A stretch of 64,000 nucleotides of DNA from Paenibacillus piri. Lineage in GTDB: Bacteria > Bacillota > Bacilli > Paenibacillales > NBRC-103111. Position numbers and translations under genes: made by a program. The stretch lies in NCBI RefSeq assembly GCF_004354045.1, contig NZ_SMRT01000003.1:450727-514726 (forward strand). The letters are read 5' to 3'. Numbering within the stretch: the first letter of the stretch is position 1; every line of letters begins with the position of its first letter. The notes under the pieces were generated by a model that worked only from the letters and a program-made list of their open reading frames with translations, had not been told where the DNA came from and did not search any database. Shown piece after piece: positions 8,307 to 16,684 of the stretch.

Positions 8307-10016
8307 GTGGCTAAAGATTCGTTAATAAAAGGTACGTTTATTTTGACGATGGCGGCTCTGGTTGCACGCGCGCTAGGTGTCGTGCAGCGGGTTCCGCTCG
8401 TTTTTTTATTGGGCGATCTGGGGATGGCGGCTTACGGAATCGCATTCAATCTGTATTCGATGCTGCTGGTCGTAGCGACAGCCGGCATTCCAAGCGCGCT
8501 CAGCAAAATGATTTCGGAGCGGACGGCGCTCGGTCTCCACGCCGAGGCGAACCGGATTTACCGCGCCGCGCTGCTGTTTGCGGCAGCCGCCGGCCTATTG
8601 ATGACGCTGTTCCTGTACGGGTTCGCGCCGTTCTATGCCGACAGCATCATCAATCCGCAGGCCGCGCTGCCGATCCGCGCATTGGCGCCGGCGCTGCTGC
8701 TGTTTCCGCTGATCGCGATTATGCGCGGCTACTTCCAGGGTCGCCGCATGATGATGCCCAATGGCTTGTCGCAGATCATTGAGCAAATTTTCCGCGTCGT
8801 CACCTCGGTAGCGCTCGCGTATGTGCTGCTGGACTACAGCATGGACTGGGCTGTAGCCGGAGCATCCTTCGGCGGCGTGATCGGCAGTGTGGCCGCCGCC
8901 GCCGTCATGCTCTACTTCGCGCTGAAGCTGCGCCGCAGCGACCGCGCGGAAGGGCTGCTGTCTGCCGCCGCTGGCACAGGCGGCACGGAGCGGGCGTGCG
9001 TCAGCGGCGCCCGCGAAGGCGTTCGAACGAGCGCCCTGCCGTTTAAGACGATATATGCGCAGCTGTTCAAGGTTTCGATCCCGATCGTTATTTTCTCTTT
9101 AACGGTGACGTTAATTTACACGATCGATTCGTCGATCGTCACTATTTTGCTGAAAGATCAGGTGGGCGAGGAGCAGGCGAAAGAAATATTGGGCATCCTG
9201 CTCGGCCGGGCGCAGTCGCTCGCCGGCATTCCGATTATTTTGGCTGTCGCGCTGAGCCAATCAATCGTACCGATCATCTCGTCCGCTTATTCGACCAAAG
9301 ATACCAAGCAGCTTACGGAGCAAACCGGCAAAGTGCTGCAGCTGTCGATATTGACGGGGCTGCCTATGGTGCTGCTTATTTGTTTGGCGGCCGGTCCGAT
9401 CAACGCGTTTATTTTCGGTAACGATAAAGGCTCGGCGATTGTCGACGCTTACGCGGCGCCGGTTATTATTTTCTTGACGGTCAGCGCGATTTTTCAGATT
9501 GTGATGCAGACGTCCGGAGCGGTGCTGATGGGTATGGGGAAAATGCGCCCGCTCATGCTGAGCGTGGCCGTCGGAATCGCCGCCAAGCTGATCGCAAGCT
9601 ATGCGCTGGCGCGATATTTCGGCATATACGGCATTATCGCCGCCACATGTCTATGCTTCGTCGTCATGACTATAATTAATATTCGGGTGCTGCGCAAGGA
9701 AGTGACGTTCCGCGTTCTGGGCGGCCGCAGATGGGTCGGCATTGCCGTAACGACCATTGTTATTATAGCCATAGGTTTCGTGTTGGAACGGTTGACACAT
9801 GCTTACGTTCTACCTTTCGGCCATCCCCGCGGCGACGCATTTGTGCAGGCCGTTATCGTTTGCGCGGTTACGGGTGGATTGTACCCGCTGCTGCTGCTTT
9901 TGACCCGTACCGTTACATGGTCCGATGTGCAGCAAATGCCGGGGCCCATCCGGAAAATCGCCGCGAAACTGGCCCCGCGGTCAGTTCGCGCCAATAAGGA
10001 AAGCGGCGGAAGCTAA
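8307..10016 (+). CDS. polysaccharide/lipid II flippase of the MurJ/SpoVB (MATE-like) type
   Basis: 569 residues from a GTG start 7 nt after GGGAGAAGG. The N-terminus IKGTFILTMAALVARALGVV is typical of the polysaccharide biosynthesis transport family that includes SpoVB, YtgP/MurJ and YabM. About 14 hydrophobic segments span the protein. Members flip undecaprenyl-linked peptidoglycan or polysaccharide precursors across the membrane. A hydrophilic Gly/Ala/Arg-rich loop at about residues 220-245 (SAAAGTGGTERACVSGA) is longer than usual. Neighbouring cell-wall genes (PBP) fit the role, but which paralogue it is cannot be decided. Confidence 0.88.
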   Translation: MAKDSLIKGTFILTMAALVARALGVVQRVPLVFLLGDLGMAAYGIAFNLYSMLLVVATAGIPSALSKMISERTALGLHAEANRIYRAALLFAAAAGLLMTLFLYGFAPFYADSIINPQAALPIRALAPALLLFPLIAIMRGYFQGRRMMMPNGLSQIIEQIFRVVTSVALAYVLLDYSMDWAVAGASFGGVIGSVAAAAVMLYFALKLRRSDRAEGLLSAAAGTGGTERACVSGAREGVRTSALPFKTIYAQLFKVSIPIVIFSLTVTLIYTIDSSIVTILLKDQVGEEQAKEILGILLGRAQSLAGIPIILAVALSQSIVPIISSAYSTKDTKQLTEQTGKVLQLSILTGLPMVLLICLAAGPINAFIFGNDKGSAIVDAYAAPVIIFLTVSAIFQIVMQTSGAVLMGMGKMRPLMLSVAVGIAAKLIASYALARYFGIYGIIAATCLCFVVMTIINIRVLRKEVTFRVLGGRRWVGIAVTTIVIIAIGFVLERLTHAYVLPFGHPRGDAFVQAVIVCAVTGGLYPLLLLLTRTVTWSDVQQMPGPIRKIAAKLAPRSVRANKESGGS

Positions 10017-10025
10017 GAAACCGCA

Positions 10026-10072
10026 AAGCCCGTACAAGCTGCAGATGTGCAAGCTTGTACGGGCTTCTTTTG
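10026..10072 (+). terminator. intrinsic terminator after the flippase gene
   Basis: AAGCCCGTACAAGCT pairs with AGCTTGTACGGGCTT across an 11-nt loop, followed by CTTTT, 9 nt after the stop codon. The 15-bp stem is perfect. Confidence 0.9.
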
Positions 10073-10139
10073 AATGAAAGAAGCTGATCTTGGCGGAACT
10101 TAAACTTCCGCTGCCAATGAAGGACGATTCTCATCATCA

Positions 10140-10418
10140 CCACAAAGTTGCTGGAATATAAAAACCTGCGAAAATGCAAGTTTTTTTCATCAAAACCGCC
10201 AATTGGGGAATAATTGCTGCAAATGTACAGGAATTTATTCCGGTCTGGCCTAAATTGAATGAAACAGGGGAAAAAGATGTATTTTTGCAGGAAAGATGCC
10301 GGGCGAACAAACTAAGAAGTAAACAGATGCAGATATGCAGGTTTTTGATCATTATGGTACCGAATATCTGAATGAGACCGCGTAGAGTGGTCCGGTAGTA
10401 CCGGGATTGAAATTTGCA
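10140..10418. other. gene-free stretch with short self-similar TGCAG motifs
   Basis: Between the flippase and the export gene there is no convincing gene. The stretch contains related short motifs: AAAATGCAAGTTTTTTTCATC at its left, GTATTTTTGCAGGAAAG in the middle and GATGCAGATATGCAGGTTTT at its right, i.e. TGCAG/TGCAA beside T-runs. A 65-codon open frame crosses it but has no good ribosome site and looks like repeat-derived noise. It may be one copy of a genome-wide intergenic repeat, which cannot be shown from one window. Confidence 0.4.
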
Positions 10419-10456
10419 TCAGAGCTTGGCTTCACTTTGCGGGGCAGGCGGCGGCA

Positions 10457-10494
10457 ATAGCGGAACCAATCTTTGACTTCCGCTATTTTCTTCA
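10457..10494 (+). repeat. AATAGCGGAA inverted repeat (terminator-like)
   Basis: AATAGCGGAA and TTCCGCTATT enclose about 12 nt and are followed by TTCTTC. It lies downstream of the left-pointing export gene and no gene reads into it from the left, so it may be a dispersed repeat rather than a terminator. Confidence 0.5.
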
Positions 10495-10630
10495 ATTGCA
10501 ACCAAGACCGGCTCTATGGGAGGGGGGGCTGGAGTGCTTCCGCAATACTCTTGTGAAGGTTGTAGCGGAGCCATATACCCGGAGGAATAGTAGACGTAGA
10601 CGCTAATCCGGGGCATTGACGCCGCCGGCT

Positions 10631-11068
10631 TCAAATAAACGAAGTATAAGACATAATGCCAAGCGCCAAGGCTGTTGTCAAAACAGCGCTCCAGAACACA
10701 ATGCCAAGCGTCATCCAAAGCATCAGCCTCCGCGGCTCCGCTCCCAAAGAAACGCCGATAGCGGCGCCAAGTGGCGAGCCTGTCAGAAGCGGCGACAAGA
10801 AACCTAACCCGATGATCCCGTATTTTTTCCATACGCGGGACATCGTGGTTTCTTTGCGTTCGTTTTTCCGCTGAAAACGTTGCACTAACCAATTACGGAA
10901 CGATTTCCCGAAAAAAATAATAACCGCCGCGGCAACAATGGAGCCCAATGCGCTGCAAATGCCGGTGGCTACGGGGGGCAACTGCAATGTAAATCCAAGC
11001 GGTATGGCTGCCCACAGCTCCAATATGCCGGCTGCGAATACCGAAAACCAAGCTGCTGTCGGACTCAT
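10631..11068 (-). CDS. small membrane protein of the small multidrug-export / DUF type
   Basis: About 145 residues from the ATG at 11068 (MSPTAAWFSVFAAGILELW), 11 nt after AAGGGA; a longer frame to 11131 has no better site. There are four hydrophobic segments with a central charged patch (RFQRKNERKETTMSRVWKKYG) and the glycine-rich motif GFLSPLLTGSPLGAAIGVSLG. The layout ELWAAIPLG...GIGLGFLSPLLTG...GAAIG resembles the putative small multidrug export family (PF06695). No transport activity can be claimed from sequence. It stands alone, divergent from the sugar ABC operon. Confidence 0.7.
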   Translation of the reverse strand: MSPTAAWFSVFAAGILELWAAIPLGFTLQLPPVATGICSALGSIVAAAVIIFFGKSFRNWLVQRFQRKNERKETTMSRVWKKYGIIGLGFLSPLLTGSPLGAAIGVSLGAEPRRLMLWMTLGIVFWSAVLTTALALGIMSYTSFI

Positions 11069-11225
11069 AACGATCACATTCCCTTGTTGGATTAGTTTGC
11101 TATTTCTATAAGTTAACCTGAGGCAATACATGTAATACGGTAATCTTCAAAAAAAGTGACAAAAAACACCAAAATCCGTAATAGTAAGCTCAAGATGTGC
11201 TGATTTTTTAGTAAAAAAGTGAAAG

Positions 11226-11273
11226 AAATTGTTCATCCTTCTGCTACAAGCAAACCGGCCATCCCTCTATACT
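11226..11273 (+). promoter_or_regulatory. promoter/operator region of the sugar ABC operon
   Basis: A 22-nt block starting AAATTGTTCATC (11226-11247), then ACCGG at 11254-11258 and a -10-like TATACT at 11268-11273. The same block, 17 of 22 bases identical and again followed by ACCGG, lies in front of the solute-binding protein gene at 16599. The lack of a -35 at the right distance suggests an activated promoter, plausibly by the YesN-type regulator encoded between the two sites. Confidence 0.5.
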
Positions 11274-11325
11274 GTGAATAACAGCAACAAGCAATCACAA
11301 ATTCGAAAATAGAGGTGGTTACATA

Positions 11326-12285
11326 ATGAGCACCCTGAGCCGGGATGCTAAAGCGGCGACAAGCCTCTCCCGTACCTCCCGCAAAACCAAACTGAAAAAT
11401 CACAACAACGCTGCCCTTGCGGGTTACTTATTTATCGCCCCTTGGCTGCTTGGTTTCATTTTCCTGACCTTATGGCCGATGCTTCAATCGTTGTATTATT
11501 CATTCACCGATTTTTCGCTTCTTGAGCCCGCCCAATGGATCGGTTTGGATAACTATAAAGAAATGTCAAAGGACCGGTTCTTTTATAATTCGCTTAAAGT
11601 GACTTTTGCCTACGTGCTGTTTTCCGTACCCGCCAAGCTGTTTGTCGCCCTTATGGTAGCTATGCTGATGAACCGGAAAATCCGCGGCATTTCGTTTTAC
11701 CGTACATTGATTTACCTTCCGTCGCTTATTGGCGGCAGCATTGCCGTTGCCATTTTATGGAAAAACATCTTCGGGATCGACGGGTTTATCAATCATATTG
11801 TTCCGCTGCTTGGCATTGAAGCGAAAAACTGGATCGGTACACCCGAAACATCGCTTGGAACGCTCATCTTATTACGCTGCTGGCAGTTCGGCTCCGCGAT
11901 GATTATCTTCTTGGCCGGGTTAAAACAAATCCCGAATGAGCTGTATGAGGCATCATCGGTGGACGGAGCGTCCAAGCTCCGCCAATTTTTCAACATTACG
12001 CTTCCGATGCTGTCGCCGGTTATTTTGTTTAATGTGATCATGGGAGTTATTCAGGCATTTCAAATGTTCACTTCCGCGTTTATTGTAACGAATGGAGGCC
12101 CGTTGAACTCAACTGAAGTATATGCGCTATATTTGTACCAAAAGGCTTTTACTTCATTTGATATGGGATACGCTTCGGCGTTGGCATGGGTGCTGTTGAT
12201 CATCATCGGTATTGCCACATCGATTAACTTTGTCGCATCGAAATATTGGGTGTTTTATGAAGCCGAGGCAGGTGATAAAAAATGA
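11326..12285 (+). CDS. carbohydrate ABC transporter permease (LacF/UgpA type)
   Basis: 319 residues with six membrane helices after a polar N-terminal tail. The EAA loop reads EASSVDGASKLRQFFNITLP and the helix-5/6 region ends TNGGPLNSTEVYALYLYQKAF, both typical of MalF/UgpA-type sugar permeases (CUT1 family). It forms the membrane channel with the next gene product. GAGGTGG precedes the ATG. The next gene overlaps its end by 4 nt (ATGA). No ATP-binding subunit is in the locus, as usual for CUT1 systems that share an MsmX-type ATPase encoded elsewhere. Confidence 0.92.
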   Translation: MSTLSRDAKAATSLSRTSRKTKLKNHNNAALAGYLFIAPWLLGFIFLTLWPMLQSLYYSFTDFSLLEPAQWIGLDNYKEMSKDRFFYNSLKVTFAYVLFSVPAKLFVALMVAMLMNRKIRGISFYRTLIYLPSLIGGSIAVAILWKNIFGIDGFINHIVPLLGIEAKNWIGTPETSLGTLILLRCWQFGSAMIIFLAGLKQIPNELYEASSVDGASKLRQFFNITLPMLSPVILFNVIMGVIQAFQMFTSAFIVTNGGPLNSTEVYALYLYQKAFTSFDMGYASALAWVLLIIIGIATSINFVASKYWVFYEAEAGDKK

Positions 12286-13118
12286 AGCTTAACGCCCGCG
12301 CAAGTAAACTTTGGACGCATCTGATTTTGCTTGTATTCAGCCTGATCATGTTTTATCCGGTTGTGTGGTGGATCGGCGCTTCCTTCAAATCGAATCCCGA
12401 GCTTGCTTTGCCGACCTTGTTCCCTACCGTCTGGATGTGGGAAAATTATACGAAAGGCTGGGATGCGCTGCCAAAATATACGTTCACCTACTTTTATTTG
12501 AACAGCTTTAAGCTTAACATTACGACAACTATTCTTACGGTCATTTCAAGCAGCCTTGTTGCGTTTGGCTTCGGCCGGCTGGAGTTTCCGTTCAAAAAGC
12601 TTTGGTTTTCATTGCTGCTGCTAACGATTATGCTTCCCGGGCAGGTTACCTTGATTCCTCAATATTCCATGTTTCATTCGTTTGATTGGGTCAATACGTA
12701 TTTGCCTTTTATCGTTCCGAGCGCAATGGGCAACGCCTTCTTTATTTTCCTGCTGGTGCAATTTATTCGCGGCTTGCCCAAAGAGCTGGACGAGTCGGCT
12801 AAAATGGACGGCTGCAGCTGGTTCGGCATTTATTGGCGCATTATTATGCCGCTCACCAAACCGGCTCTTGTTACCGTCATGATCTTTTCGTTTCTGTACG
12901 GCTGGGAGGATTACTTCGGACCTTTAATTTATTTGAATTCCGTTGACAAGTATACGATTCCGCTTGCTTTGCGCATGTTCATCGATACCCAATCGGCAAC
13001 CGCCTGGGGGCAGCTGCTGGCTATGTCGCTGTTGTCCATTACTCCGCAAATTCTAGTGTTTTTTGTAGCCCAGCGCCATTTTGTGGAAGGCATTGCAACA
13101 ACCGGTTTAAAGGGCTAA
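12282..13118 (+). CDS. carbohydrate ABC transporter permease (MalG/UgpE type)
   Basis: 278 residues with six membrane helices; the EAA loop reads DESAKMDGCSWFGIYWRIIMP and the protein ends in the usual QRHFVEGIATTGLKG of MalG/UgpE/YesQ-type permeases. It pairs with the preceding permease, overlapping it by 4 nt, which points to coupled translation. The N-terminal FYPVVWWIGASFK and the LLTIMLPGQVTLIPQYSMF segment are also standard for the family. The transported sugar cannot be deduced. Confidence 0.92.
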   Translation: MKLNARASKLWTHLILLVFSLIMFYPVVWWIGASFKSNPELALPTLFPTVWMWENYTKGWDALPKYTFTYFYLNSFKLNITTTILTVISSSLVAFGFGRLEFPFKKLWFSLLLLTIMLPGQVTLIPQYSMFHSFDWVNTYLPFIVPSAMGNAFFIFLLVQFIRGLPKELDESAKMDGCSWFGIYWRIIMPLTKPALVTVMIFSFLYGWEDYFGPLIYLNSVDKYTIPLALRMFIDTQSATAWGQLLAMSLLSITPQILVFFVAQRHFVEGIATTGLKG

Positions 13119-13132
13119 ACTAGAGGAGCTAT

Positions 13133-14980
13133 ATGAATAAAGAGCTGCGTGTCTGGTTTCCCGGCCACGTGGCTTTTTGTCTCAAGGAGGTGCCCACTCT
13201 GAAAAATCCTATAAAAAAATACCGCATCGATTCCATTTTGTCGGGCAGCTTTACCGGATTTTTTATTCTGCTTCTCGTGATTGTTTGCTGGGTGAGCTAT
13301 ACCGTCTCCTCCAAGGAATTGGCGGAAAATACTTCCGTCTATCAGCAGGAGCTCATGAGTGAGCTGAATAAACAGATGATGCTGCAGATGCGGACAGTGG
13401 AGCAACTGTCACTCGTTATTTCACGGAATACAGAGCTTCTGCATTATTTGGATATACCTGAAAACGATCTTTATACGAAGCAGAAAGAGCAAGCCGATGT
13501 GCACAAGGTGATGAGCCAGTTGATCAACAGTACGCCCAGTCTGCAATCGATGAAGATGTACGTCAAAAAGCCGATGTCTTCCGATCCCAAAGAGTATGTC
13601 AGCTTTGTAGAACATAACGAAATGTTTAGCGAGCCATGGTACGCGCTTGCCGAAAAATCCGATTTTACCTGGCTGGGAGAGCGTTCTATTGAAACGATGC
13701 AAGGGACACAAAATGTGGTTACCTTTGCCCGCAAAATTTATTCCAATACGTTGGAATACCAAGGTGTTCTGCTGCTCAATGTAAAAGCTAAGGTACTTTA
13801 TAACATGATGGTCGGCGAAAAACAAACGGCTCACCGCTATTTGCTTGATTCCGGCGGCAGGCTGATCGTCGGAACGAATCAGTCGATTTTCACGGAACTA
13901 AAGCTTCCGGAGCTTTTGAACAAAACCCAGTCCGGAACCGGGTACATGCATAAAAAAGGAAACGCCGGCGGCGCTGATGCGGATTATTTAATCGTTTGGG
14001 CCAAATCGTTTAATGAAGGGTGGATCATATCAGAAGTTACTCCTTGGGAAATGATTGCCGCGGGCAGCTTTAAGCTGGCCATGACGATTTTCTGGATCGG
14101 ACTTGTCTCTATTCTGGCGGCGGTATTATTTACATTATACTTATCGCGAAGCTTCACCAAGCCGATTCGGCAGCTGCTTCAAGCTATGGGGAAATTTCCG
14201 TTAGAGCAGAAGCAGGTCGATTTGCCGGTGGATTACAATAATGAATTCGGCTCTATGTTTAACGGCTACCGCAGACTTACCGAAAGAATCGATGAATTAT
14301 ACCGCAGCTTGGATCTTGAGCATCAAAGGAAGCGGAAAGCCGAAATCAAAGCGCTGCAAGCGATGATTAATCCTCATTTTTTATACAATACATTGGACCA
14401 GTTAAATTGGATGGCGATTGATGCCGGACATGAACGAATGAGCCATGTGCTGGAGCTGATGGGCCGAATGTTCAGAATCGGACTTTCAAACGGCGAGAGC
14501 TTGATCACGCTGGAACAGGAGCTGTTGCATACGGAATGTTATTTGCAGATTCAACAGCTGCGTTGGGGAGACGGCTTGTTGTACACCATTGATGTCGCAG
14601 ATGAATCGATGAAAGCTTTGCTCATTCCTAAGCTAATCCTTCAGCCGTTTGTGGAAAATGCGGTGATTCACGGGTTTCACGATAAACAGCAAGGCCGTAT
14701 TACGATTACAGCCCTGCAGGACGAACAAGGGCTTATCATCCGGATTGCGGATGACGGTGTAGGGCTGAAGCCGGGGTGGAACCGCCAGCCCCGGAGAAAC
14801 ACAGGCGGCTACGGCATAAGGAATGTTCGGGAGCGAATCGAAGCGTATTTCGGCAGTCCGTACGGCATCACAATAGAGCCCGGCCATGAAGGGCAAGGCA
14901 CTCAGGTGACCTTGCGGATTCCAAGGCTGGAGCCTAACGATAGCGGAGGGAATGACTATGTGGAAAATCGCCGTCATTGA
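13133..14980 (+). CDS. YesM-type sensor histidine kinase
   Basis: 615 residues. Two membrane helices (about 43-62 and 315-340) bracket an extracellular sensor region of the dCache kind, then comes a HAMP linker (LSRSFTKPIRQLLQAM), the His_kinase block with His415 in MINPHFLYNTLDQLNW, and an HATPase_c domain with FVENAVIHGF (N box) and DDGVGLKPG plus GGYGIRNVRER (G boxes). It probably senses a sugar or its binding protein and phosphorylates the adjacent response regulator. ATG 13133 follows AGAGGAG; a second strong site AAGGAGGTG at 13184 could serve a start at 13190 or 13199 that removes about 20 N-terminal residues. Confidence 0.92.
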   Translation: MNKELRVWFPGHVAFCLKEVPTLKNPIKKYRIDSILSGSFTGFFILLLVIVCWVSYTVSSKELAENTSVYQQELMSELNKQMMLQMRTVEQLSLVISRNTELLHYLDIPENDLYTKQKEQADVHKVMSQLINSTPSLQSMKMYVKKPMSSDPKEYVSFVEHNEMFSEPWYALAEKSDFTWLGERSIETMQGTQNVVTFARKIYSNTLEYQGVLLLNVKAKVLYNMMVGEKQTAHRYLLDSGGRLIVGTNQSIFTELKLPELLNKTQSGTGYMHKKGNAGGADADYLIVWAKSFNEGWIISEVTPWEMIAAGSFKLAMTIFWIGLVSILAAVLFTLYLSRSFTKPIRQLLQAMGKFPLEQKQVDLPVDYNNEFGSMFNGYRRLTERIDELYRSLDLEHQRKRKAEIKALQAMINPHFLYNTLDQLNWMAIDAGHERMSHVLELMGRMFRIGLSNGESLITLEQELLHTECYLQIQQLRWGDGLLYTIDVADESMKALLIPKLILQPFVENAVIHGFHDKQQGRITITALQDEQGLIIRIADDGVGLKPGWNRQPRRNTGGYGIRNVRERIEAYFGSPYGITIEPGHEGQGTQVTLRIPRLEPNDSGGNDYVENRRH

Positions 14981-16595
14981 TGATGACAAAGCCGTCCTGC
15001 AGGGAATGAAAAAGATTATTCCGTGGGAAGACCTTGAGGCGGAATTTGCAGGTGAAGCGACGGACGGTCAGCAGGGGCTGGAGCTCATCCGTTCCGTCAG
15101 GCCGGATATTATCATCACCGATATTTATATGCCCGTTATGAACGGTTTGGATATGGTGGAGGAGCTTCGGAAAACCGGTTTTGAAGGCAAAATTATTATT
15201 TTAAGCGGATACTCCGACTTCGAATATGCCCGGCAAGCGCTGCGTCTAAATGTAGATGATTATTTGTCCAAACCGGTTACGGTATCAACCATTAAGTCCG
15301 TATTGGAAAAAGCGATTTTCGAGCTGGAAGGAGTCTCCACCCTGAGGCTTGAGCAGCATGAATTAAAGCAGAAGCTGATGCATTATGAGCCGTTTGTCGA
15401 GCAGGAGCGGGTGAAGGCGCTAGTAACCGGAAACGCGGTTGCAGGTAAACCGCTCCCTCCTTTTTTACAAGGCTGTCCCTGCGGAGAAGATTCCTCTGAA
15501 TTTCTTGTAGTTGCTGTTGAGATTTTGCGGACCGTACGTGTATCCGAGGTTTCTCCAAGCGATTTTAACCTGTTCCGTTTCGCGGTCGGCAATATATTGC
15601 AGGAGGTTATTTCAGCTGCTTGGAAGGATGCCCGGTTGATTGAGCTGCACAGCCAGCATATGGCCGTTTTGTTGCATACGCCTAAGGCAAAGAGAGAAGA
15701 AGCTAATCTTCGCATCCGCCCGCTTTGTGAAAGTATGGTCAAGCATGTAGGCGATTATTTAAAGGTACAGTTGGAAATCGGACTAGGCACTTGGAAAGAG
15801 CGTTGGCAGGAGATTGCGGATTCAACCGAAGAGGCGTTTCAAGCATTGGCGGCCAAACGGCATATGCCTGTCCCGGGATTGCCCTTGTATGAATTTGTCA
15901 AGGATTGCGACCCGGCGGCCAAAAACGGCATGCTGGATAAGGCGACGAAGCTGCGGCCGGTGCAATTTTACCAGCAGCTCGGCGAAGCGATCCGCCATTT
16001 GCAGGAGCCGCAAATTCAAGAGGTGGTGGAGCGTTTTTTTCAGCCGCTGGAAGGGACAGACGGGCTTGCCGAGAAAGATATCCGCAACTTAGGCTTGGAA
16101 ACATGGGCTATTTTGACGTATTCGCTTCTTGATGCCGGGGTACGAGCCGACGAGTTGTTTGACGCAGCTCAAGTAAAGGAAGAGCTCGAGCGTTTGACGT
16201 CTCCCGGGGAGCTTAAAGCTTGGCTGCTGGAAAAGGTAGCTGTTTTCTGCAGCTTGTCCGGCAAAAGCGAAAAGCTGAAGCATAAACAGGCGGTAGATTT
16301 TATGATCCAGCATATCCACGAACATTATGCGCAAGATTTGCATTTGAGCGACTTGGCTGAAAAGGTATATATATCAAGAAATTATTTGAGCAACATTTTT
16401 CGGCAAGCAACTGGAGAGACTTTTAACAGTTATGTAACCCGCGTCCGGATGGAAAAAGCAAAAAGTATGATTCTGGAAGGGCGCTGGATGATTTATGAAA
16501 TAGCCGAAAAGGTCGGTTACAAAAATGTCCCTTACTTCACAACGCAATTCAAAAAATATACAGGCAACAACCCGACAGAATTCGTTAAAAACTGA
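14958..16595 (+). CDS. YesN-type response regulator with AraC DNA-binding domain
   Basis: 545 residues. The receiver domain (1-120) has the acidic pocket D8-D9-D10, phospho-acceptor Asp55 in IIITDIYMP and Lys107 near DDYLSKPV. A long linker of about 300 residues follows, and the C-terminus (about 445-545) is an AraC-type double helix-turn-helix (YISRNYLSNIFRQATGETFN, then IAEKVGYKNVPYFTTQFKK). ATG 14958 lies 9 nt after GGAGG; an upstream ATG at 14952 is too close. It overlaps the kinase gene by 23 nt. It likely activates the two promoters that carry the shared AAATTGT motif. Confidence 0.92.
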   Translation: MWKIAVIDDDKAVLQGMKKIIPWEDLEAEFAGEATDGQQGLELIRSVRPDIIITDIYMPVMNGLDMVEELRKTGFEGKIIILSGYSDFEYARQALRLNVDDYLSKPVTVSTIKSVLEKAIFELEGVSTLRLEQHELKQKLMHYEPFVEQERVKALVTGNAVAGKPLPPFLQGCPCGEDSSEFLVVAVEILRTVRVSEVSPSDFNLFRFAVGNILQEVISAAWKDARLIELHSQHMAVLLHTPKAKREEANLRIRPLCESMVKHVGDYLKVQLEIGLGTWKERWQEIADSTEEAFQALAAKRHMPVPGLPLYEFVKDCDPAAKNGMLDKATKLRPVQFYQQLGEAIRHLQEPQIQEVVERFFQPLEGTDGLAEKDIRNLGLETWAILTYSLLDAGVRADELFDAAQVKEELERLTSPGELKAWLLEKVAVFCSLSGKSEKLKHKQAVDFMIQHIHEHYAQDLHLSDLAEKVYISRNYLSNIFRQATGETFNSYVTRVRMEKAKSMILEGRWMIYEIAEKVGYKNVPYFTTQFKKYTGNNPTEFVKN

Positions 16596-16598
16596 AAT

Positions 16599-16655
16599 AA
16601 ATTGTGCATCTCTATTCTACTCAACCGGTTCGCTGATTGGTACCATAAGCATAGT
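16599..16655 (+). promoter_or_regulatory. promoter/operator region of the solute-binding protein gene
   Basis: AAATTGTGCATCTCTATTCT starts at 16599, with ACCGG at 16624-16628, matching the arrangement at 11226. A weak -10 such as CATAGT follows. It lies in the 89-nt gap between the regulator gene and the binding-protein gene, suggesting separate, strong expression of the binding protein. Confidence 0.45.
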
Positions 16656-16684
16656 AAAAAACAAGAATCGAAAGGGGTAATCTT

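Noticed and set aside
10174..10371. 65-codon frame on the plus strand
   Set aside because: No ribosome site, crosses the TGCAG-rich repeat-like stretch; treated as noise.
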